Shown here one piece after another: positions 36,339-44,700 of a stretch of 64,000 nucleotides of DNA (positions within the stretch are counted from its first letter, which is position 1; every line of letters starts with the position of its first letter). The notes under the pieces are model-generated. The model did not search any database, was not told where the DNA came from, and saw only the letters and a list, made by a program, of their open reading frames with translations. The position numbers and the translations under genes were made by a program. Source of the DNA: JAAEPI01 sp964352625 (GTDB lineage: Bacteria > Bacteroidota > Bacteroidia > Cytophagales > Cyclobacteriaceae); the NCBI GenBank assembly GCA_964352625.1, contig CAYGSD010000009.1, positions 62,001 through 126,000 on the forward strand. Reading direction: 5' to 3'.

Positions 36339-36931
36339 TAATTTCTTCGATTTAGCTCGTCACGAATTTTAGCAGCTCGCTCATAGTCCTCCGCTTTCAA
36401 TGCATCATTGAGCAATTCTTTCAATTTATCCGTAGGTTGATCTTTGATGTCCTTAGAAGCTGGTTCATCACCTGCAGCAATGGCCTCCTCAACCGTGACA
36501 ATTTCATCATTCTCATCGGTCAACACAATGCCCGCTTCTGTCAGAATAGATTCATGTGTGTAAATATTCACATTGAACCTGAGACCAATGGCGATAGCAT
36601 CTGAAGGTCTCGCATCTATTTCAATGCGCTTACCATTATGCGAACAGACAATCCTTGCGAAAAACACGCCCTCCTTTAGATCAGAAATGACAATTTCCTC
36701 AATGTTTATATCAAACTCCACACTGAACGATCGAAAGAGATCGTGAGTCATTGGCCGATTGGGGGTGATGTCCTCGATCTCAATAGCAATGGCCTGAGCC
36801 TCGAACATACCGATGATAATAGGCAGACGCCTGCTGCCTCCCACCTCCCCAAGCACAAGCGCAAACGAACCAGATTGGGACTGACTCGAAGACAGTCCCA
36901 ATATTTCCAGTTGTATTTTTTCAGATGCCAT
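36338..36931 (-). CDS. Bifunctional nuclease family protein (DUF151) with UVR motif
   Basis: 197 aa. Residues 1-130 are the BFN/DUF151 domain (GSRRLPIIIGMFEAQAIAIE, ARPSDAIAIGLRFNVNIY). Residues about 160-197 form a UvrB/UvrC-type helical hairpin (LKELLNDALKAEDYERAAKI). Plant and bacterial relatives show RNase/DNase activity, but the family is poorly characterised. It sits between etfA and nupC on one transcript. Confidence 0.88.
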   Translation of the reverse strand: MASEKIQLEILGLSSSQSQSGSFALVLGEVGGSRRLPIIIGMFEAQAIAIEIEDITPNRPMTHDLFRSFSVEFDINIEEIVISDLKEGVFFARIVCSHNGKRIEIDARPSDAIAIGLRFNVNIYTHESILTEAGIVLTDENDEIVTVEEAIAAGDEPASKDIKDQPTDKLKELLNDALKAEDYERAAKIRDELNRRN

Positions 36932-37879
36932 TTATCCCTGCTGTGCCTTGATTGCCTCTGTTAATTTAGGCACAATTTCGAAAGCATCTCCTACCACCCC
37001 GTAATCAGCCGCCTTGAAGAATGGTGCTTCTGGATCTTTATTTATGACGACAATATATTTTGAAGAATTAACACCAGCCAGATGCTGGATGGCTCCAGAT
37101 ATTGCCACGGCGATGTATAAACTCGGACTCACTTTGATTCCAGTCTGACCAACGTGCTCATGGTGAGGTCTCCAATCCATGTCAGAAACTGGCTTACTGC
37201 AACCTGTGGCAGCACCCAACGTTTTCGCCAAGTCTTCAATCATTCCCCAGTTTTCTGGGCCTTTCAATCCTCTACCCCCCGACACCACAATGTCTGCTTC
37301 GGGCAATAGGACATCCCCTTCGGCTTTCTCCGTCTTTATCACTTTTACTTTGAAATCAGCGTCATTCACGGCCGGAGCAAAAACCTCAACCGCTGCTGAA
37401 GCACCATCCGTTTTTACCTCGACGGCATTTTTCTTAATAGAAATGACCCGCTTATCTCCGCCCATCTTGGTATTGGCGAATGCCTTACCTGTGTAAATAC
37501 TATTCTTCACATTGCTTCCTGAAGGAACGTCTACAACATTCGCTGCTAAAGATGCATTGGTCTTGATCGCCACTCTTGCCGATACCGGATCACCAAGTGA
37601 ACTTTTTGCAAGCACCAATGTATCATGTCCACCAGCATTCATCGCCTCTGCGATTGCAGAAGAATACGCCATGATATTTGGTGTGGACAGTTTCTCATCA
37701 GTGACATGCAGCACTTTAGATGCTCCAGCTCCTCCGATGACATCAGCAACGCCTGATTCCATATTTCCAAAAACAATGGCGGTCGCTTCACCAGCCGCTT
37801 CTTTTGCAAAAGTCACTGCCTCAAGCGATGATTTTTTTGCCTTTCCTTCATCTAATTCTACAAATACTAATGCTGACAT
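36932..37879 (-). CDS. etfA: Electron transfer flavoprotein subunit alpha
   Basis: 315 aa. C-terminal FAD-binding region: VVSGGRGLKGPENWGMIEDL, then KPVSDMDWRPHHEHVGQTG and YIAVAISGAIQHLAGV. It carries electrons from acyl-CoA dehydrogenases to the respiratory chain as a heterodimer with EtfB. Its start is 1 nt after the etfB stop, and the bifunctional nuclease follows with no gap. Confidence 0.95.
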   Translation of the reverse strand: MSALVFVELDEGKAKKSSLEAVTFAKEAAGEATAIVFGNMESGVADVIGGAGASKVLHVTDEKLSTPNIMAYSSAIAEAMNAGGHDTLVLAKSSLGDPVSARVAIKTNASLAANVVDVPSGSNVKNSIYTGKAFANTKMGGDKRVISIKKNAVEVKTDGASAAVEVFAPAVNDADFKVKVIKTEKAEGDVLLPEADIVVSGGRGLKGPENWGMIEDLAKTLGAATGCSKPVSDMDWRPHHEHVGQTGIKVSPSLYIAVAISGAIQHLAGVNSSKYIVVINKDPEAPFFKAADYGVVGDAFEIVPKLTEAIKAQQG

Positions 37880-37880
37880 A

Positions 37881-38618
37881 TTATATAACTTTTGCTTCGT
37901 TCTTCAATAGGTTTACTAGTTCGCCGATGTTGTCCGCATCCACCATGGTCACGCCACTTTTTGCTGGAGGCAATTCGAAATTTTCGACGGATGCACCTGG
38001 TGCATCAGAGGTTGGATCCACTACGTTCAAAGGCTTGGAACGGGCACCCATAATGCCGCGCATGTTAGGAATCTTCCACTCAGCAATTGGCTCTTGACAG
38101 CCTAGCACCAATGGAAGGTCTGCTTCTATGTATTCTTTTCCTCCCTCTATCTCACGGGTCATTTTTGCAGTAGTTCCATCCATATCCAAGGTCATAACTG
38201 GAGACAGAGAAGGTATTCCCAGCATCTCTCCAACCATGCCATGCACTTGACCTCCGTTGAAGTCGATGGACTCACGACCCATCAAAATCAAATCATAGGA
38301 ATTCTCCTGAGCGATTTTTGCAATTTGTTTTGCGACGAAAAGTGCATCCTCTGGGAAGGCATTAACGCGAATAGCGTCATCCGCTCCAATAGCCAAAGCT
38401 TTTCTGATTGTTGGTTCAGTTTCGGCCTCACCAACATTCAAAACGGTAATACTACCACCAGTTGCTTCTTTCAATTCAACTGCTCTTGCCAGCGCATAAT
38501 CATCGTATGGGCCGATGATGTATTGCACGCCATTCTTATCGAATTTTGTATTGTTATCTGTGAACGCAATCTTGGACGTGGTGTCCGGCACATGCGTGAT
38601 GCAAACGAGTATCTTCAT
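37881..38618 (-). CDS. etfB: Electron transfer flavoprotein subunit beta
   Basis: 245 aa, AMP/FAD-binding partner of EtfA. Characteristic stretches are MKILVCITHVPDTTSKIAF, NPYDDYALARAVELKE-like IGPYDDYALARAVELKEATG, and LILMGRESIDFNGGQV. It is the first gene of the etfB-etfA-nuclease-nupC operon. The hbd-like gene at the end of this window could feed the same beta-oxidation pathway. Confidence 0.95.
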   Translation of the reverse strand: MKILVCITHVPDTTSKIAFTDNNTKFDKNGVQYIIGPYDDYALARAVELKEATGGSITVLNVGEAETEPTIRKALAIGADDAIRVNAFPEDALFVAKQIAKIAQENSYDLILMGRESIDFNGGQVHGMVGEMLGIPSLSPVMTLDMDGTTAKMTREIEGGKEYIEADLPLVLGCQEPIAEWKIPNMRGIMGARSKPLNVVDPTSDAPGASVENFELPPAKSGVTMVDADNIGELVNLLKNEAKVI

Positions 38619-38822
38619 GCTCTACTTAATTCGGGTTAATTCTACTTCAATTTGAGGGGACGAAGTTAGTAAATTCTCGTTGCGATTGCAGGATGAAATA
38701 CAGCATGTAGAAAAGTGATCTTGAATTGTACGGAATAAGGGATAAATTGTAAATATGGCCATTGCCCTGACATGTTAAAAAATTCATTTTCACGTATCTT
38801 TCAAAACCGAAACGTACCCAGA

Positions 38823-39533
38823 ATGAAAACTGTATACCCCCTGCTCTTTGCTCTTTTAATACTAAGTTGTCAACCACAGACCAAAAAAGAAAGCCAGCCA
38901 GAAGCGAGTGAAACTGATTTGAATAATGATCAGTCTGAAGTAATTGAAGAGGCACCTCCAGAGAGTCTCTCCCCTTCAGACTCAGCCTTCATGAATGGTT
39001 TTCTGGAGCAACTTAAGGGTATTGAAAAGTTCGTGGTAAGAAATAATTACTACATGTTATCCGCGGTGCTTAAAGCAAAAGGTGATAGCGCTACTTCGAA
39101 CAAAATCATGAAAACGCTGAAAAGCGTAAACGAAAATAACTGGGGCTTTGAAGTCATAACCCTTGACAGTAGGAACGGATTCATAGAGTATTATCCTAAA
39201 GGAGCTGAGGTTACAATTACTTCCTGCTATTGGAATGTCTCAGATGGTTCAAAGCTCATCGGAACTGAGGCGGTAGGCTGTGGCCCTGTCTGTGAATCGG
39301 AGCTGTCTTTCACGAGGTTCGCAAATGGAAAATATGAGCAACTCGAAAACGAAAAAGTGATTCCAGGGATTGGCACGCTTTCGGAGTTGTTGGTTCCTGA
39401 CATTGCCACACAAATCGATCCTTTTGAGTTTAGGTATTTACTTCCCAGAAAAGGAAAGGACATCAAGTTTTGCCTAGAACAGGAATGCGTGACTCTTGAG
39501 TGGAATGACGGCACTTTCATCATTAAGAACTAA
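38823..39533 (+). CDS. Hypothetical lipoprotein
   Basis: 236 aa from the ATG at 38823, which starts the lipoprotein signal (LLFALLILSCQPQ). A Ser/Glu-rich linker (about residues 20-60) precedes a globular part with GVGPVCESE-like Cys residues (VGCGPVCESELSF, KFCLEQECVTLEW) that may form disulfides. An upstream in-frame ATG at 38772 would bury the signal, so it is rejected. I do not recognise the family. The next gene starts 4 nt after its stop. Confidence 0.7.
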   Translation: MKTVYPLLFALLILSCQPQTKKESQPEASETDLNNDQSEVIEEAPPESLSPSDSAFMNGFLEQLKGIEKFVVRNNYYMLSAVLKAKGDSATSNKIMKTLKSVNENNWGFEVITLDSRNGFIEYYPKGAEVTITSCYWNVSDGSKLIGTEAVGCGPVCESELSFTRFANGKYEQLENEKVIPGIGTLSELLVPDIATQIDPFEFRYLLPRKGKDIKFCLEQECVTLEWNDGTFIIKN

Positions 39534-39537
39534 GACC

Positions 39538-39990
39538 TTGAACGCATCCCCTATCCCCGCCTGGCATAAGGCGCTTGAAAACAAAGACAAAAAAGCACTC
39601 TTGGTAAACATCCATGATCAGTGCATTTTCTATTCGCCCATTATTTTCAAACCACAGAAGGGAAAGGCCCTAACAAAAATGTATCTGGGAGCCGCCTTCG
39701 AGGTATTCAATGAGGCCGGGGATTTCAAATATGTGCTCGAAGTGGAGAATGACAATCATGCAGTTCTTGAATTCAATGTGACGATTGATGGCATTCAAAT
39801 CGATGGAGTCGATATCCTCACTTGGAATGATGACGGCAAAATCACTGAATTCAAAGTAATGCTACGCCCCTTCAGGTCGATAGAAAAAGTGGGTGAGAAA
39901 ATGCGAGCCAAGCTGGAAGGTCAGAGTGCATTTACTAAACTAAAAATTGGACTGAGTGCAAGGGTGGACAAATTCAAAGGAAATGGGTGA
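39538..39990 (+). CDS. SnoaL/NTF2-like protein
   Basis: 150 aa from the TTG at 39538, 4 nt after the upstream stop. One NTF2-like cone fold: helices PAWHKALENKDKKALLVNIH, then strands CIFYSPIIFKPQKG, HAVLEFNVTIDGIQIDGVDI and TEFKVMLRP. This fold serves as enzyme or binding domain, and the ligand here is unknown. It overlaps the haemoglobin gene by 8 nt, so the three genes 38823-40354 form an operon. Confidence 0.8.
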   Translation: MNASPIPAWHKALENKDKKALLVNIHDQCIFYSPIIFKPQKGKALTKMYLGAAFEVFNEAGDFKYVLEVENDNHAVLEFNVTIDGIQIDGVDILTWNDDGKITEFKVMLRPFRSIEKVGEKMRAKLEGQSAFTKLKIGLSARVDKFKGNG

Positions 39991-40354
39991 TATCATCACA
40001 CGTGTTGATATCGAAAAACTTATCGATCGCTTTTATGCCAAGGCATTAAAGGACGAACAGATAGGGCACTTTTTCACTGAATTTGTACAAGGAGATTGGC
40101 CGGCACACGTGGAGCGGATTTGCAATTTCTGGGATGCCATGCTTCTTGGAGCCAAGAACTATCAAGGAAATCCAATGATCAAGCATATTGACCTACACAA
40201 AAAGATTCCCTTTGAGAAACATCACTTTGATCAGTGGGTCTCACTTTGGGAAGCGACTGTCCGTGAGCATTTTGATGGCGATGTTGCAGATGAAGCAATT
40301 TCAAGAGCAAAGAGCATTGCAGACCTGATGGCATTCAAAATAACAAGCGGGTAA
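39983..40354 (+). CDS. Group III truncated haemoglobin
   Basis: 123 aa. Group III signature: ICNFWDAMLLGAKNYQGNPM, then HIDLHKKIPFEKHHFDQWV, where the His in HHFDQW is the likely proximal haem ligand (F8). Group III members bind O2 or NO, and their role is often linked to nitrosative or microaerobic stress. The ATG at 39983 overlaps the previous gene. An earlier start at 39956 adds non-homologous residues. Confidence 0.9.
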   Translation: MGDIITRVDIEKLIDRFYAKALKDEQIGHFFTEFVQGDWPAHVERICNFWDAMLLGAKNYQGNPMIKHIDLHKKIPFEKHHFDQWVSLWEATVREHFDGDVADEAISRAKSIADLMAFKITSG

Positions 40355-40369
40355 TCACTCGTCCCACTC

Positions 40370-41044
40370 TTAAAACTTATCCAAAAGGTTCTTGGCCTTA
40401 TCCGCAGCTAATTCCTTTACAATCTTCTTAACAACCTTCTCCTTTTGTTCGTCTACCAACTTTTGAATCTGCTCTCTTGGCACTTTTTCCTTCACTTCAA
40501 ATTCAAAAGGAATTGTAAATGGAAGCCCCTTAATCAATTCTATTTTCAGCCACACCTTCCCCTTTAACACAATGTTTTCTGCATCCAGAATATTCTTAAT
40601 TCTGTAGGTAGTAGGCATTGCCACGATTACCTTCAACTCCCCTTCCGAGTTTGGCTGAATAACCATCGGCCCATCATGAATGACGTTGGCAAACTTGGTG
40701 TTATCCAAATAGGCATTGAAATAAAGCGAGTCTAGAATGACCTCATGCCCGTTAGGGTTGCTCGCTCCGATGACTGCCTCAAAATCCAGCTTAGCCAGAT
40801 TTAGCTCAAACTTCTGATCCTTGATTTCCTTGAGCAATGGAATCACACTCTTGTCAGGATTCTTAAAATCAACCTTCTTGGCAGAGTTCGCCAGCTCGAT
40901 CATCTTATCGAAATCAATGCTCTTAACATCTACACGCTTCAATTCATACGTGCATTTTGCGAGCAGCTCTCGTGATTTGACTTGATCCTTAAGGGATGCG
41001 CATGCCGACAGCAAGATGATAAGGAGAATTAGAAGATTTTTCAT
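40370..41044 (-). CDS. LEA14-like (LEA type 2) lipoprotein
   Basis: 224 aa with a lipoprotein signal (ILLIILLSACASL, Cys15). The central domain (about residues 75-185) is a water-stress/LEA2 beta-sandwich: FEAVIGASNPNGHEVILDSL, AYLDNTKFANVI and VKGKVWLKIELIKGLPFTIP-type strands. The C-terminus is a Lys-rich helix (EQKEKVVKKIVKELAADK). It is probably anchored to a periplasmic leaflet. The function of this family in bacteria is unknown. Confidence 0.8.
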   Translation of the reverse strand: MKNLLILLIILLSACASLKDQVKSRELLAKCTYELKRVDVKSIDFDKMIELANSAKKVDFKNPDKSVIPLLKEIKDQKFELNLAKLDFEAVIGASNPNGHEVILDSLYFNAYLDNTKFANVIHDGPMVIQPNSEGELKVIVAMPTTYRIKNILDAENIVLKGKVWLKIELIKGLPFTIPFEFEVKEKVPREQIQKLVDEQKEKVVKKIVKELAADKAKNLLDKF

Positions 41045-41100
41045 GAGCCAATTTACAACTTGAATTCTAACTTAAAGCACAAGCGATCAGTAGGTATTTT

Positions 41101-41481
41101 TCAATTTTCAGCTTTTGATTCTTTTCTCTTGGATCTTCCAGCTATCAGAAAAATAACACCTGCAAGTAAGGAACCATAATGAATGAAAAAAACATCAAAT
41201 TCAAAGATAATTGGCATGGCAAAGAGAATTACTGCCAACGCGACCAGAGCCAAACCAATAGTGACATAATTTTCTGATTGATTTTTTGTTCGTTCATTTC
41301 TTATCTCCAACATTGATTGAGCAACCATTTCTGCCAAGTCTGCAGGACATCCGTCTGTTTGCAATTGGTCTTGTATTTCAATCTTACTTGCACCACTTTC
41401 GAGCAGAAAATTTCCCAGTCGAAATGCATTATTGATAGCTTCTTGATTGTACTTTTTTTCAAGTTCTAGCATTGTCGTCAT
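41101..41481 (-). CDS. Hypothetical two-helix membrane protein
   Basis: 126 aa. A soluble N-terminus (helical, LGNFLLESGASKIEIQDQL) precedes two membrane helices (about residues 72-92 and 96-115) and a basic tail (GRSKRKESKAEN). I do not recognise it. It lies alone on the minus strand before a repeat-rich intergenic region. Confidence 0.6.
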   Translation of the reverse strand: MTTMLELEKKYNQEAINNAFRLGNFLLESGASKIEIQDQLQTDGCPADLAEMVAQSMLEIRNERTKNQSENYVTIGLALVALAVILFAMPIIFEFDVFFIHYGSLLAGVIFLIAGRSKRKESKAEN

Positions 41482-41663
41482 TGTTCAAATATACTCTCGA
41501 AATCCAAAAAAGACTCTTCATTTAGCCCCGATAGTAGCGGCATCACGAAAGGCAATGGCGTTGACATGTGCGAGTTTCGGGATCTAGCGAATAGCGGGAG
41601 TACAGTATATAAATGGCCCTGAGGATTCGCTCCAAATAATCTCAAATCTCACCCATCATCCAA

Positions 41664-41735
41664 TCTCGATTCAATCGAGAGAAGGAATCTCCTTTTTTCG
41701 AAAAGATTGCTTCGTCCTTCGTCCTCGCAATGACG
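41664..41735 (-). repeat. REP-like dispersed element, copy A
   Basis: Read on the minus strand, 41735-41703 matches 63669-63701 at 27 of 33 positions, with CGTCATTGCGAGGA and GCAATCTT identical. A second perfect hairpin, TCTCGATT-C-AATCGAGA (41664-41680), lies next to it. The remainder of 41482-41771 shows no gene. The element touches the leuS -7 box. Confidence 0.75.
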
Positions 41736-41745
41736 ATGGTTATTC

Positions 41746-41753
41746 TAAATTTG
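41746..41753 (+). promoter_or_regulatory. Candidate -7 box for leuS
   Basis: TAAATTTG matches TAnnTTTG, 18 nt before the leuS ATG and directly downstream of the REP-like element. No clear -33 box is visible, since that position falls in the repeat. Confidence 0.4.
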
Positions 41754-41771
41754 CGCCCTTAATCCAAGCAA

Positions 41772-44700
41772 ATGGCAGAGTACAATTTTCAGGAGATTGA
41801 GCAGAAGTGGCGTGAAGACTGGAAAGACAAGGAACTTTATAAAGTCCCGAACCAATCGAACAAACCGAAATACTACATCTTGGACATGTTCCCTTACCCA
41901 TCAGGGGCAGGACTGCATGTTGGCCATCCGCTCGGGTACATTGCATCGGATATTGTCTCTCGCTTCAAGCGATTGAAAGGCTTCAACGTCCTTCACCCGA
42001 TGGGCTATGATAGTTTCGGGTTGCCAGCCGAGCAGTACGCTATTCAGACGGGGCAACACCCTGCCATCACCACGGAAACTAACATCAATCGCTACCGTGA
42101 GCAACTGGACAGCCTTGGGTTTTCTTACGACTGGTCTCGCGAGGTGCGAACCAGTGATCCGTCGTTCTACAAGTGGACACAGTGGATTTTCAAGCTGATC
42201 TACAATAGTTGGTACAACCAAGAAACCGACAAAGCTGAGCATATTGATTCGTTGATTTCTGTGCTTGAAAAAGAAGGGAATGCCAATGTAAAGGCAGTTT
42301 GCGACGAGGACACACCTGTCATCTCCGCCGATAACTGGAAAGGTTTTTCTAAAAAAGAGCAATCGAATTTCCTATCGAAATACCGCCTTACGTATCTCGC
42401 AGAAACATCTGTCAACTGGTGTCCTGCCTTGGGCACAGTGCTTTCCAATGACGAAGTAAAAGATGGCTTCTCGGAGCGTGGTGGTCACCCTGTGGTGAAA
42501 AAGAAAATGCCGCAATGGAGCATGCGGATCACGGCTTATGCGGATCGTTTGCTTAAAGGTCTCGACACGATCGACTGGCCAGAACCAATTAAAGAAATTC
42601 AACGCAACTGGATCGGCAAGTCGATTGGCGCGGAGTTGGAGTTTGAGGTAGACCTCACTTCTAATGGCCTCACCCTAAATCCCTCTCCAAAGGAGAGGGA
42701 CTTCTCCCCTTCTCCTGTGGAGAAGGGGTTGGGGGATGAGGAATACTCCTGGGCCACTGCCAATCCCATCTATGCCAAAAAGCTTGTTGAATTTGCCAGA
42801 GAGAATCGCAAGAATCCGACTGAGCAGGAAGACAAAATGTGGCAGGCTCTAAGAAATAAACAATTGGGATATAAAGTCAGACGACAGCACCCGATCGGTG
42901 ATTTTATTGCAGATTTTACTTTTCTGAATGAGAAACTGGTCGTTGAAATTGATGGCCGCTATCATGATGATCCTGAGCAGGCTTTGTATGATGAGGCTAG
43001 AACGAGCTTTCTGGAAAGTGAAGGTTATGAGGTACTGGCGGTCAGAAATGAGGAAGTAGACAGTGATTTTGAAAGTGTTTTGGCTGCAATAAGAAAGAGA
43101 CTTGAAGTCCTCACCCTAAATTCCTCTCCAAAGGAGAGGGACTTCTCCCCTTCTCCTGTGGAGAAGGGGTCTGGGGATGAGGATGACAAACTCACCTTCC
43201 AAGTCTTCACTACCCGCATCGACACCATCTTCGGAGCAACTTTCGCTGTACTCGCTCCTGAACATGAGCTAATCGAAAAAATCACCGCGCCTGAGCAAAA
43301 AGCAGAAGTTGAAGCATATGTGAATGAGGCGGTTAATCGTTCTGAGCGAGAGCGAATGAGCGATGTGAAGAAGGTGACTGGTGTATTCACTGGAGCTTAC
43401 GCCATTAATCCGTTCAGCAACGAGCGCATTCCCATATGGACAGCTGACTATGTGCTAGCCGGATATGGAACCGGAGCAGTGATGGCCGTACCGGCACACG
43501 ACGAGCGTGACCACCGATTTGCGAAGCAGTTTGGCTTGAAGATCACTCAGGTGATTGCGGGAGATGTGGACGTGCAGGAAGAAGCCTTCACTTCCAAGGA
43601 TGCCGAGGTGATCAACTCAGATTTCCTAAACGGTTTGAAAGTGAAGGAAGCCATCCAAAAGGCGGTGGTATTCGCAGACGAAAAAGGATTCGGGAAAGCC
43701 AAGGTCAACTTCCGATTGCGAGACGCCATTTTCGGTCGTCAGCGCTACTGGGGCGAGCCGATTCCTGTCTATTATAAAGACGGCACTCCACATTTGGTAA
43801 AAGATGAAAACCTTCCGCTCAACCTACCTGAGGTAAGCGAGTACCTGCCAACTGAGGACGGTGATCCGCCACTAGGAAGAGCGAAGGACTGGAATCATGA
43901 CGATCATTCATACGAGCTTTCCACTATGCCGGGCTGGGCTGGCAGTAGCTGGTACTTCTTCCGCTACATGGACCCAAAGAATGAAGATGAGTTCTGCTCC
44001 AAGGAGGCTCTGGATTACTGGGGCGAAGTGGACTTCTACTTGGGTGGATCAGAGCACGCTACCGGACACCTCCTCTACTCTCGTTTCTGGACGAAGTTCT
44101 TGTATGACCTGGGCTATGTGAAAGTGGAAGAATTCGCCAAGAAGCTGGTGAATCAGGGGATGATTCAGGGGAGATCCAATTTCGTTTACAGAATCAATTT
44201 TGTGTTATCATTTTCAGGAAATTGGAGCGATGAGAAATTATCCGAAATTCGCAAAAAAATACCTCCTGTATTCGTTTCGAAGGGTGTATTAGATAAGGCC
44301 TTGAATACGGATCATCATAATAAACTACCGGAGCTAATTGAAATCCAAAAAGAGATTAACGAAAACCTCCCTAATGGAATAAGTGTCAATTATAGAATTG
44401 ATATATTAAGCACTTCCAAACTTAATGTTGATGTTTCTTTAGTGAGAAATGATATTTTGGATCAAAAGAATTTAACCAGCTGGTCAAAAGGAGTTGAAAA
44501 GGCAAAGTATATTCTAGAAGAAGACGGAACCTATCTCTGCGGCTGGGAGATTGAAAAAATGTCCAAGTCCAAGTTCAATGTCGTAAACCCGGATGACTTG
44601 GTGCAGCAGTACGGCGCAGACACCCTTCGAATGTACGAGATGTTCCTTGGCCCTATTGAACAGAGCAAGCCGTGGAACACGAACGGGATAGATGGAGTAT

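Noticed and set aside
42660..43190. Intein in leuS
   Set aside because: No splice-junction Cys/Ser/Thr at the start, no HN-C/S/T at the end, and no block A/B/F/G motifs. The direct repeats at the borders do not fit inteins.
42660..43190. Assembly chimera or sequencing error in leuS
   Set aside because: The frame stays open across the insert and both repeats, and normal LeuRS sequence resumes exactly in frame on the far side. An error would usually break it. It remains formally possible.
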